From contig NVQY01000046.1 in NCBI GenBank assembly GCA_002400675.1, positions 1 to 12,025 on the forward strand: a stretch of 12,025 bases of DNA, in the 5' to 3' direction. The position numbers and the translations under genes were made by a program. Below, in pieces: positions 1-6,460 of the stretch. Origin of the DNA: Paracoccaceae bacterium. Lineage in GTDB: Bacteria > Pseudomonadota > Alphaproteobacteria > Rhodobacterales > Rhodobacteraceae. The notes under the pieces are model-generated. The model had not been told where the DNA came from, did no database searches, and saw only the letters and a list, made by a program, of their open reading frames with translations. Position 1 is the first letter of the stretch; each line of letters opens with the position of its first letter.

Positions 1-9
1 TCCCTACCG

Positions 10-31
10 CTTCTTCTGTTTACAAATATCC
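10..31. repeat. Possible right half of a hairpin element, cut by the window start
   Basis: This stretch begins CTTCTTCT and ends AAATATCC. It resembles the right arm (10460-10481) of the long hairpin after the ornithine cyclodeaminase gene: with one gap on each side, about 18 of 23 positions agree. A GCCGGAGG string follows at 35-41. The matching left arm would lie before the window, so pairing cannot be shown. It could be the terminator of a gene ending upstream. The similarity is seen; the shared origin is inference. Confidence 0.35.
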
Positions 32-54
32 CCGCCGGAGGCCCCCCCTAACAA

Positions 55-663
55 ATGAAAGCCCCCATGCCCAAAATCGCCATCCTGATCCTGGCCGCCG
101 GTGCCTCCTCACGCATGGGCGACAGTGATAAACTGACGCAAGACGCCAACGGCACGCCCCTGCTGGCGCGGGTAATCGAACGCGCCGGTGCCACCAGCCT
201 GCCGGTGTTTGTCACCCTGCCCGACCTGTCGCATCCGCGGGCAAACCTTGCGCACGCAACCGACGCCACACTAATAGCGGTACCCGACTGGCGCAGCGGA
301 ATGTCCGCCTCAATCAAAGCGGGCATCGCCGCCCTGCCAGACAACACACCGGGCGTGATGATCCTACCGGGCGACATGCCGGACCTCACAACGACCGATC
401 TGCAAGCGGTTGCACACACCGCACAAACGCACCCGGCATCAATTATCCGGGCAACCACGCCGGACGGAACCGCCGGCCACCCCGTGATCTTTCCAAATGA
501 CCTGTTTGCCCAGTTACAAAACCTCACCGGCGATCTGGGCGCGCGCGCGGTGATTCGCGCCCATCAACAGCGCCTGCACCCCCATATTATCACCGGAACC
601 CGTGCCCTTACCGATCTGGACACCCCGCAAGACTGGGCAAACTGGCGCGCGGCCCAAACCTAA
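55..663 (+). CDS. mocA: MocA-like nucleotidyltransferase (molybdenum cofactor cytidylyltransferase family)
   Basis: 202 residues, the usual length for this family. The N-terminal nucleotide-binding loop LAAGASSRMG (about residues 13-22) is followed by a K in GDSDKL, as in MobA/MocA/GlmU-type NTP transferases. Other family-like segments are GMSASIKAGI, the metal-site-type LPGDMPDL (GDMP near residue 104), GTAGHPVIF, GDLGARAVI and the C-terminal DLDTPQDW. MocA enzymes attach CMP to molybdopterin to give the dinucleotide cofactor used by xanthine-dehydrogenase-family enzymes in the cytoplasm; the exact substrate here is inferred. GGAGG at 37-41 lies 13 bases before the ATG at 55, a long spacing. 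The ATG at 67 (MPKIA) is an alternative start giving 198 residues. No molybdoenzyme gene is visible beside it; partners may lie upstream of the window. Confidence 0.82.
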   Translation: MKAPMPKIAILILAAGASSRMGDSDKLTQDANGTPLLARVIERAGATSLPVFVTLPDLSHPRANLAHATDATLIAVPDWRSGMSASIKAGIAALPDNTPGVMILPGDMPDLTTTDLQAVAHTAQTHPASIIRATTPDGTAGHPVIFPNDLFAQLQNLTGDLGARAVIRAHQQRLHPHIITGTRALTDLDTPQDWANWRAAQT

Positions 664-665
664 GG

Positions 666-684
666 CGCGCGCTGGCCGCGCGCG
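666..684. other. GC-only hairpin just after the mocA stop
   Basis: CGCGCGC (666-672) pairs with GCGCGCG (678-684) around the loop TGGCC. It begins two bases after the TAA of the nucleotidyltransferase gene. No T-run follows directly, so on its own it is not a classical terminator. Together with the palindrome at 689-711 it may stop or stabilise the mocA transcript. Confidence 0.45.
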
Positions 685-688
685 GTGC

Positions 689-711
689 AAGAAAATTCGG
701 CGAATTTTCTT
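689..711. terminator. Perfect AT-rich palindrome, possible bidirectional terminator
   Basis: AAGAAAATTCG (689-699), one central G, then CGAATTTTCTT (701-711): an 11-base perfect inverted repeat. As RNA the plus-strand hairpin ends in a short U-rich arm. It lies in the gap between the convergent mocA and RTX-Hint genes, which fits a terminator or a small dispersed palindromic element. Its function is inferred from symmetry and position only. Confidence 0.45.
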
Positions 712-734
712 TGGCCAAACCAACCTGCTGATAC

Positions 735-767
735 AAACAAAAAGGCAGGCTGGAAAACCAACCTGCC
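735..767 (-). terminator. Intrinsic terminator of the RTX-Hint gene
   Basis: Read on the minus strand, GGCAGGTTGG pairs with CCAGCCTGCC around a TTTT loop and is followed directly by TTTTTGTTTG. The stem spans 744-767. In minus-strand RNA it is continuous through one U-G wobble, whereas plus-strand RNA would carry a C-A mismatch at that place. The asymmetry and the T-run on the minus side assign it to the RTX-Hint transcript, whose stop lies about 70 bases upstream at 840. Confidence 0.78.
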
Positions 768-773
768 CAAATG

Positions 774-796
774 TCCGCGCGCCCCGGTCGCGCGGA
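774..796. other. GC-rich hairpin between the RTX-Hint stop and its terminator
   Basis: TCCGCGCG (774-781) pairs with CGCGCGGA (789-796) around a 7-base loop. It lies in the 3' untranslated part of the minus-strand RTX-Hint transcript, just before the intrinsic terminator. A role in protecting the 3' end is possible but unproven. Confidence 0.4.
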
Positions 797-839
797 ATAA
801 GCTGCATATGCGGGGAAGCGAAGTCCCTTTCCCGCTGAC

Positions 840-3800
840 TTACATCAGCAATCTGGCCTCGTGTTTCTTCAGCGACCGGCGCGCAGAGCTATACGCCTCC
901 AGCCCTTCGCTGGTTTCCAATTCGGGGAACAGCTCAAATATTTCCTTGCGCTGCGCATTGCCGATCCCCTTCAGCGATGAATCGCCGGGCTGGAAACTCT
1001 CAGTCCAGGCCCCGTCCGACAACACAACCTCGTGCTGTGCGAACATAAAGTGGATGTAGGTCACTCCGGACACTTCGACCCGATCAATACCTGTCAGGCC
1101 GGTCAGATGCTTGGCCGCAACCAACACTTCGCGATCCTCGAAATACAACGCGGTCTTTTCATTGGCCACCAGAACCCGGTGGTTGGGGCTAACCATCAGA
1201 TCGCGTTCCGGCAATCCGTTGCCCAGCGCGCCCTGACGGATCAGGATCGGGTTCAGATGCGTGGATTCGGCCAGTTCCTGCCCGCTCAAATCGCGCGCGC
1301 CGACCCAGCGGATATCCTGAATGCCATTGTCGCGTGTAATCACCCGGTCGCCGATCTGCAAATCCTCGACCCGCATTTCGCCACGTGGCGTGGCAATCAA
1401 CGTACCCGGCGTGAAACAGGGAATAACGGATTCGATGTTCGAAAAGACCGTCGTCCCGGTTTCAACGCCTCCAGCGTCAAGGAAATGCACAGTGCCGTTT
1501 TCCGGGTCTGCATCGTACTCGACAATTAGGCTGCCGCCGGCATTGGCCGCTTCGGCGGCACCGGTCAGATCCAGTGTATCAATATCCAGATCATCCGCGT
1601 CTTCGCCGCCGTCGATGATATCGCCCTGGCTGACGACCTGGAACACGTCATCCCCGGTGTTGCCAAACATCAGATCAGCAGATCCGCCGCCCGATTGTTC
1701 AAAGTCACCCACGAACACGTCGTCACCGGCACCGCCGACAAGAATGTCAGAGCCGTCACCACCAACCAGCGTATCATCTCCGAAACCTCCGGAAATCGCG
1801 TCGCTTCCGGCACCGCCATACAGGGTGTCGTTGCCATCCTCGCCAAAGATGACGTCGCTGTCCTCAAGACCATAGACAACATCATCACCAGCCCCGGCCA
1901 GAACCACATCCTGTTCGCCGGTCAGCGGCAGAACTGCGTCGTCTCCGTCAATCAGATCGCCCTCGGGGTCTCCGGTATAGGCCAGATCAATCAGATCATC
2001 ACCCGCGGTCCCTTCGACCACACCGTCGATGGCGGCCACGCCCGGCCCTCCGGCGGGATCGCTCAGGATCGTGTTGGTTCCGATGACCAGAACCTGCTCG
2101 ATCTCGGTGAACTCCATGGTGCCCTTGATCGACAGATCGTCGTTGTAAAAGGTCACCGTCCCGGCCTCGGTCGCGGGATTACCGTCGACATATTCAACCG
2201 TGGCCAGCCCGTTGGCGATCAGCGTGTCCAGATCGATACCGCCCTCGCCGCCCTCGACGACATCGCCGACACCTGCGCCAATGATGTCCTGATCATCGCC
2301 GCCAAAGACCGTATCCGCGCCGTCGCCACCCAGCAGAATATCCTGACCGGTGCCGCCATCCAGAATGTCATCGCCCAGACCGCCGGACAGGATGTCATCG
2401 CCCTGACCGCCCTTGATGTGGTCGTCGCCCGCATCGCCAAACAGCGTGTCATTGTCGATGCCACCGTCGATTTCATCGTTGCCGTCACCGCCATGGATGG
2501 TGTCATCGTCATCCTGACCAAAGATCACGTCATCGCCGGCCCCGCCGTCAATCACATCCTTGCCGTTGTCCGTCACCGGATCGGCCGGACCAGCCGAACC
2601 ATCATCGCGGATGTTCAGGAAATCCGGGAACGACGGGTCAAGACCGCCATAAATCGTGTCGTTGCCGGCCCCGCCCTGAATGGTGTCAGAGCCTTCACCG
2701 CCGACAATAAAGTCGTCGCCGGTGCCGCCGTCGATGTCGTCATCGTCAAGACCGCCATCAATGGTGTCATTACCGGCACCACCGGTGATGATGTCCACAT
2801 CGTCGCCGGTTATGATAATGTCGTCTCCGGCACCGCCATCAACCACATCGCGGTCGTTGAAAATATCGCCGTCCGCAGGAACCGCCGGAAGGCCGGCATA
2901 AGACGGGAAACCCCGATCGGGCAGGTTCGAGCCAAACGAGCCGCTGGTGTCGATCACATCATCGCCATCGCCACCTTCAACGGTATCGGACCCGTCGCCG
3001 CCAATGATGATGTCATTGCCATCGCCGCCGTGCAGGATGTCGTCACCATCTTCACCGTATAATGTGTCATCGCCAGTGCCGCCGTGCACTGTGTCGTCGC
3101 CGTCCCCGGCCATGACCACGTCATCACCCGCGCCAGCCTCGACGATATCATCGTCCGGACCCTGACCGGGCAGGATCGCATCACCATTGTCGATCATGTC
3201 GCCTTCGGGATCGCCGGTATAGGCCAGATCAATCAGATCGTCGCCGTCGGTGCCGTCAACAATCCCGTTGGGTTCATCGCTTGGATCATCAATCAGAACC
3301 GGTTCATCCAGAATTGCCACATAATCAACCGCACCGTGGAAGTTCTGGCCAAAGTCGTCGTCCGAGGATTCCTGAGCGGCAACCACAAAGCTGGGTCCGT
3401 TGCCGGTATCCATATCCATGGTCAGACCCAGCGTGTCACCGGTAATGTCTTCGCTTGTGCCTTCGGACAGGTTTTCCACCAGCATCCGCGGACCAGCGTC
3501 CACAGACCACGAATAGGTCACCTTGATAAAATCGTTCGCCCCAAGAAACGCAGCGTCAGTGGACAACAGGGATTCTCCGTCCGGCGTCACATGATACGCC
3601 TGAACCGCGCCATCGACGGTCACGCGAATTTCGAAAAAGCCTTCGGTGTTGCCCTGATCGGCAATGCCGCGGCTTACGATCGTGTCGGGGTCCTGACCGA
3701 CCGGTACAAACTGTTTGAATTCAGTGACGATTGTGCCCGCATCCAGATCAAAGGGATCGTCAGAGGACCCGGATCCCTCGTTGCCTTCGTCACCCTCGTT

Positions 3801-4280
3801 GCCTTCGCCTTCGTTGGTGTCGGACTCGTCACCGTCTTGATCGTGGTGGCCGTCGCTTTCGTCGCCTTCGCCCTCATGGCCGTCGGTTTCGTCGCCACTC
3901 TGGCTGTAGTACGCGGTGTCTTCCCCGGTGCCTTCGTCGCCTTCGTTGCCTTCACCTTCGTTGGTGTCGGTCTCGTCGCCGTCCTGAGAGTGATGGCCGT
4001 CGTTTTCGTTACCTTCGCCCTCATGGCCGTCAGATTCGTCAGCGCCCGTGCCTTCGTCCCCTTCGTCTTCGTCGCCAGCCGCGTCGCTGCCAAGAATTTC
4101 GAACCGACCGTCAACGCCGTCCGTTACCAGATATTCAATGTTGGACCAGGCACCGTTGACCATCTGACCATCTTGGGCGATCCCGTCGTCCAGACCAGTA
4201 TCGGCTGTGTCCTGACCATCGAGGAAATCCCAAAGGCCAACCAAATTCGCGTCATATGTGTTCTCAAAATTCTTCGCCAT
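840..4280 (-). CDS. Large RTX (calcium-binding repeat) protein with LamG-like N-terminus and C-terminal Hint domain
   Basis: 1146 residues. The start at 4280 (MAKNFENTYD) is chosen because AGGAG lies 6 bases upstream; an in-frame ATG at 4355 has no such site. Residues 1-69 and about 172-330 resemble a LamG/concanavalin-like jelly roll (VGLWDFLDG, VTDGVDGRF, FEIRVTVDG, VDYVAILDE). It is interrupted by an acidic, His- and Gly-rich insert at about 70-171. Two RTX modules follow, about 342-733 and 756-953. Each opens with GDDLIDLAYTGDPEGD, runs through GGxGxD-type calcium-binding nonapeptides and closes with a strand-rich segment (GTVTFYNDD, GTVHFLDAG). A Hint (hedgehog/intein) domain starts at Cys955 (CFTPGTLIATPRG) and includes SPNHRVLV (1031-1038) and HEVVLSDG. 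Cys955 is the only cysteine in the protein. There is no Sec signal peptide. RTX proteins are normally exported by type I secretion, but the transporter is not in this window and the ending (KKHEARLLM) is basic, unlike a typical type I signal. Binding target and processing are unknown. Confidence 0.93.
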   Translation of the reverse strand: MAKNFENTYDANLVGLWDFLDGQDTADTGLDDGIAQDGQMVNGAWSNIEYLVTDGVDGRFEILGSDAAGDEDEGDEGTGADESDGHEGEGNENDGHHSQDGDETDTNEGEGNEGDEGTGEDTAYYSQSGDETDGHEGEGDESDGHHDQDGDESDTNEGEGNEGDEGNEGSGSSDDPFDLDAGTIVTEFKQFVPVGQDPDTIVSRGIADQGNTEGFFEIRVTVDGAVQAYHVTPDGESLLSTDAAFLGANDFIKVTYSWSVDAGPRMLVENLSEGTSEDITGDTLGLTMDMDTGNGPSFVVAAQESSDDDFGQNFHGAVDYVAILDEPVLIDDPSDEPNGIVDGTDGDDLIDLAYTGDPEGDMIDNGDAILPGQGPDDDIVEAGAGDDVVMAGDGDDTVHGGTGDDTLYGEDGDDILHGGDGNDIIIGGDGSDTVEGGDGDDVIDTSGSFGSNLPDRGFPSYAGLPAVPADGDIFNDRDVVDGGAGDDIIITGDDVDIITGGAGNDTIDGGLDDDDIDGGTGDDFIVGGEGSDTIQGGAGNDTIYGGLDPSFPDFLNIRDDGSAGPADPVTDNGKDVIDGGAGDDVIFGQDDDDTIHGGDGNDEIDGGIDNDTLFGDAGDDHIKGGQGDDILSGGLGDDILDGGTGQDILLGGDGADTVFGGDDQDIIGAGVGDVVEGGEGGIDLDTLIANGLATVEYVDGNPATEAGTVTFYNDDLSIKGTMEFTEIEQVLVIGTNTILSDPAGGPGVAAIDGVVEGTAGDDLIDLAYTGDPEGDLIDGDDAVLPLTGEQDVVLAGAGDDVVYGLEDSDVIFGEDGNDTLYGGAGSDAISGGFGDDTLVGGDGSDILVGGAGDDVFVGDFEQSGGGSADLMFGNTGDDVFQVVSQGDIIDGGEDADDLDIDTLDLTGAAEAANAGGSLIVEYDADPENGTVHFLDAGGVETGTTVFSNIESVIPCFTPGTLIATPRGEMRVEDLQIGDRVITRDNGIQDIRWVGARDLSGQELAESTHLNPILIRQGALGNGLPERDLMVSPNHRVLVANEKTALYFEDREVLVAAKHLTGLTGIDRVEVSGVTYIHFMFAQHEVVLSDGAWTESFQPGDSSLKGIGNAQRKEIFELFPELETSEGLEAYSSARRSLKKHEARLLM
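3777..4040 (-). repeat. Two 147-bp-spaced copies encoding an acidic His/Gly-rich repeat
   Basis: Within the RTX-Hint gene, residues 81-119 and 130-168 are near-identical copies. Each contains DGHEGEG, DGHH, QDGDE and DTNEGEGNEGDEG, and they are offset by 49 residues (147 bases). Copy one lies at about 3924-4040 and copy two at 3777-3893 on the plus-strand scale. The spacer between copies (GEDTAYYSQSG) holds the only tyrosines of the insert. Composition is almost entirely D, E, G, N, H, S and T, which predicts disorder. The arrangement suggests recent tandem duplication. Confidence 0.85.
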
Positions 4281-4283
4281 CGT

Positions 4284-4293
4284 ACTCTCCTTT
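4284..4293 (-). promoter_or_regulatory. Ribosome binding site deciding the RTX-Hint start
   Basis: The minus strand reads AAAGGAGAGT here. AGGAG ends 6 bases before the ATG at 4280, which sets the start at MAKNF rather than at the upstream in-frame ATG at 4355. Confidence 0.8.
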
Positions 4294-4769
4294 GCGGTAC
4301 CCCAATACCGACCGCCGTGATGGCGGAACATTTCATTGGCGATATCCAAAAGCACCCGGCGACACGCAGTAACTTTGCGTACCGGAAAGGGGGTTATACC
4401 CCTCTCAAAGAGTTATGGCGTGGCAGGAAATGCGCAGCACGGCAGGCTAGCAGGCCAAACCTCGTACATTCCCTGTTTTCGCCAGTTCCCACCGTGCAAC
4501 CGCGCAATTTCGCTGCATCATCTGATGCAAACTTGTGCGGTCGCTCCCGTGACCTACAGACATCGCCCCCCAGTTGGGCTTCCACATAAGTACCTAAGCA
4601 CGCGGTATCGTCCAAGAGAATAATCGCCCAAAAATCCGGGGCTACCGGTGTGGCCCACGCTGCGCAGGTGTCCCAAGGCCTCCCTTAATCGCCTTGTGGT
4701 TGTGCATTGTTTCAAATTTTTAGTCAAATTTGCATGTTTTTGCCATCAACCGCCCCCAAAGGGCGCTGC

Positions 4770-4806
4770 AAACAGAGCGAGCCACCGAGGTTACAGTGGC
4801 TTTGTT
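4770..4806. other. Terminator-like hairpin in the long non-coding stretch
   Basis: AGCCAC (4780-4785) pairs with GTGGCT (4796-4801) around a 10-base loop. An outer AAACA/TGTTT pairing extends it after an unpaired GAGCG. On the plus strand the stem is followed by TTGTTT, which looks like a weak terminator, yet no plus-strand gene precedes it. It could end an unannotated small transcript. Confidence 0.3.
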
Positions 4807-4885
4807 TCCATAACCAAAACAATCACAACGTGGCGCGCTCACGCCGAATTGTGGCAACCGCTGCCTCATTTTCTTGGCGAATCTA

Positions 4886-4919
4886 CCGCAATTTGTCGAC
4901 AATTCCGGGTAAATTGCGG
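4886..4919. other. Nested inverted repeat, possible operator
   Basis: CCGCAATTT (4886-4894) has an exact reverse complement AAATTGCGG at 4911-4919. The palindrome TTGTCGACAA (4893-4902) is nested inside. Two overlapping symmetries in 34 bases suggest a protein-binding site or a structured RNA. It lies about 600 bases upstream of the RTX-Hint start and about 200 bases past the 3' end of the tRNA gene. No regulator can be named. Confidence 0.3.
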
Positions 4920-5098
4920 GATTGAACGCCGCTGGTTAACAATACCCACTCGAATCGGGTGATTCTCTGCAAACCCGGGAATGATTTGGCGCAAATGAGG
5001 CAACCCGACCCCATTCACCTGATTTACCAAGGGGCGCGCACAGCCCCCACCCCAGCGTTGCCACAACGTTATCAAAGGACAATCAAAAAAGCTGAGGC

Positions 5099-5184
5099 TG
5101 GTACCCAAGGCCGGACTCGAACCGGCACGCCCGTTAAGGCGGGGGATTTTGAATCCCCTGCGTCTACCATTCCGCCACTTGGGC
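5099..5184 (-). tRNA. tRNA-Leu (anticodon CAA)
   Basis: Read on the minus strand from 5184, the 86-base sequence folds as a tRNA. The acceptor stem GCCCAAG pairs with CTTGGGT (ending in a G-U pair), followed by A and an encoded CCA at 5101-5099. The anticodon stem GGGGA/TCCCC encloses TTCAAAA with anticodon CAA. A long variable arm (CGCC...GGCG) marks a class II tRNA, as expected for leucine. The T arm is GCCGG-TTCGAGT-CCGGC. A run of six T follows the gene on the minus strand at about 5085-5090, with only a weak stem before it. It reads UUG codons. Confidence 0.95.
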
Positions 5185-5353
5185 CTCGGAAGATGATTTA
5201 GCCAAGGTCGCCGCCAAGGTCCAGTGCCAAACTGCCGCAAATTCCCCCGGGCGCAAAGAAATCGGCTAGTCGGTTGACCCCGATTGCGTTGCATGGTTTC
5301 CCCTTGGCAAGGCAGCCAACGCTGCGCAGACCTCACGAAAGCCGACGCACACC

Positions 5354-5932
5354 ATGCTGAGACGCCTCTATGACTGGACCATGGCGCTGGCCGACCACCC
5401 AAAGGCCTTGTGGTGGCTGGCGCTGGTTGCGTTCGTCGAGGCGTCGGTGTTTCCGATTCCGCCCGATGTCCTGATGATCCCGATGATCCTGGCCCGGCCA
5501 AACCGTGCGTGGCTTATTGCCGGGGTGGCGCTGGTGGCGTCAGTGCTGGGTGGGATGCTGGGCTATGCGATTGGCGCGCTGGCCTTTGACTCCATCGGCC
5601 AGCCGATCCTTGCATCCATGGGCAAGGCCGAGGCGATGGACGCCTTCAACACCAAATTCAGCGATTTCGGCTTTTGGGCGGTGCTGACCGCCGGAGTGAC
5701 GCCGTTTCCTTTCAAGGTCATCACCATCATGTCTGGCTGGACCGGCATGCCGCTGGCCACGTTTGTCGCCACGTCGATTCTGGCGCGGGCCTTGCGGTTC
5801 TATATCGTCGCCGGCCTGCTGCGGGCGTTTGGTGCGCCCATCCGTGAGTTTATCGAAAAACGGCTGGGCCTGATGTTCATTCTGTTAATAACGCTGCTGG
5901 GTGGCGGCATATGGTTGGTAAAATTCCTATGA
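5354..5932 (+). CDS. yqaA: YqaA-type (DedA/VTT family) inner-membrane protein
   Basis: 192 residues with about five hydrophobic segments. Family features include the N-terminal re-entrant-loop motif FVEASVFPIPPDVLMIP (about residues 27-43), the glycine-rich GGMLGYAIGALAF and the TPFPFKVITIMSG segment (about 116-128) followed by an R in the next helix, typical of YqaA rather than longer DedA proteins. Related DedA proteins are implicated in lipid movement across membranes and membrane-potential homeostasis; the specific role of YqaA is not established. No good Shine-Dalgarno is seen before the ATG at 5354. A TTGACC lies at 5274-5279 but lacks a convincing -10 partner. The stop overlaps the next start (ATGA at 5929-5932), so this gene and the DsbB-like gene form a translationally coupled pair. 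Confidence 0.88.
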   Translation: MLRRLYDWTMALADHPKALWWLALVAFVEASVFPIPPDVLMIPMILARPNRAWLIAGVALVASVLGGMLGYAIGALAFDSIGQPILASMGKAEAMDAFNTKFSDFGFWAVLTAGVTPFPFKVITIMSGWTGMPLATFVATSILARALRFYIVAGLLRAFGAPIREFIEKRLGLMFILLITLLGGGIWLVKFL

Positions 5933-6387
5933 CAAAACGTTCCTTATATATCCTGATCGCTGCGGGCGGTTCTTTGGCGCTGTTGCTGGGGGCCTTTGGG
6001 TTTCAGTATCTGGGCGACATGGCCCCGTGCAAACTGTGCCTGTGGCAACGCTGGCCCCACGCGGCGGCAATTGTGATCGGCCTGCTGGCACTGTGGATAC
6101 CGGGGCGCATCCTGCCACTGCTGGGCGCGGCGGCGGCGCTGACCACTGCTGGCATCGGCGCCTATCACACCGGGGTTGAGCGCGGCTGGTGGGAAGGCCC
6201 GAATTCCTGCACCTCCGGCCCAATCGGCGGCCTGTCTGCGGATGACCTGATGGCCCAGATCATGGCCGCGCCGCTGGTGCGCTGTGACGAGGTCCCATGG
6301 GAGATGTTCACCCTGTCCATGGCCAGCTGGAACGCCATCGCCTCGCTCGGGTTCGCGCTGATCTGGCTGATGGCGGTGCGCGACTGA
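5929..6387 (+). CDS. dsbB: DsbB-type disulfide bond formation protein
   Basis: 152 residues with four hydrophobic helices, matching DsbB topology. The first periplasmic loop carries the redox pair in APCKLCLWQRWPH (Cys34, Cys37). The second carries GVERGWWEGPNSC (Cys94) and VRCDEVPW (Cys119). DsbB proteins reoxidise the periplasmic thiol oxidase DsbA and pass electrons to quinone. The start at 5929 is chosen because its ATG overlaps the stop of the upstream YqaA gene; an in-frame ATG at 5911 would add six residues (MVGKIP). No DsbA gene is in the window. Both genes encode membrane proteins and should be co-expressed. Confidence 0.92.
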   Translation: MTKRSLYILIAAGGSLALLLGAFGFQYLGDMAPCKLCLWQRWPHAAAIVIGLLALWIPGRILPLLGAAAALTTAGIGAYHTGVERGWWEGPNSCTSGPIGGLSADDLMAQIMAAPLVRCDEVPWEMFTLSMASWNAIASLGFALIWLMAVRD

Positions 6388-6395
6388 GGCCAGCA

Positions 6396-6418
6396 CAAAG
6401 CCGCATTGCACGGCTTTG
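6396..6418. terminator. Hairpin between the DsbB gene and the convergent RTX gene
   Basis: CAAAGCCG (6396-6403) pairs exactly with CGGCTTTG (6411-6418) around a 7-base loop. It begins nine bases after the dsbB stop and lies 43 bases beyond the stop of the minus-strand RTX gene. No T-run follows on either side, so termination may be weak or Rho-assisted. Confidence 0.5.
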
Positions 6419-6460
6419 ACGCTATTTCCGGCCCCCTATCCCGCGTCAGGGTGCGCTCCT

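Larger units (their letters stand above)
4281..5098. other. About 0.8 kb with no convincing gene, upstream of the RTX-Hint gene
   Basis: Open frames here are short, overlap one another and show no recognisable family. The stretch should hold the RTX-Hint promoter. On the minus strand a TATAAC lies inside the small palindrome GGGGTATAACCCC at about 4391-4403, but no good -35 box sits at the right distance, so I do not call a promoter. Two inverted repeats (4770-4806 and 4886-4919) are listed separately. In addition, TGCCTCATTT (4862-4871) has an exact reverse complement at 4993-5002. A small RNA or a long regulatory region is possible, but nothing seen settles it. Confidence 0.5.

Noticed and set aside
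1695..3062. A 455-residue plus-strand open frame rich in Val, Ile and Ala
   Set aside because: Antisense of the GGxGxD repeat codons of the RTX-Hint gene, with no recognisable domain. The periodic Val/Ala pattern simply follows the RTX repeat.
1650..3200. Regularly repeated DNA that might be a CRISPR array
   Set aside because: The repeats are degenerate 27-base (nine-codon) units encoding RTX nonapeptides, with no identical repeats separated by unique spacers and no cas genes.
3084..4589. A 501-residue plus-strand open frame with a strongly hydrophobic middle resembling a multi-pass membrane protein
   Set aside because: It is the antisense of the RTX-Hint gene. The hydrophobic stretch mirrors the acidic Glu/Asp/Gly repeat (GAA and GAC codons read backwards as TTC and GTC), not a real membrane protein.
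4648..4962. A 104-residue plus-strand open frame in the non-coding stretch
   Set aside because: No ribosome binding site, mixed composition with clustered Cys, His and Trp, no domain, and it crosses the hairpin and inverted repeats.
4866..5501. A 211-residue minus-strand open frame
   Set aside because: It passes straight through the tRNA-Leu gene and the start of yqaA and has low-complexity, arginine-rich content typical of spurious frames.
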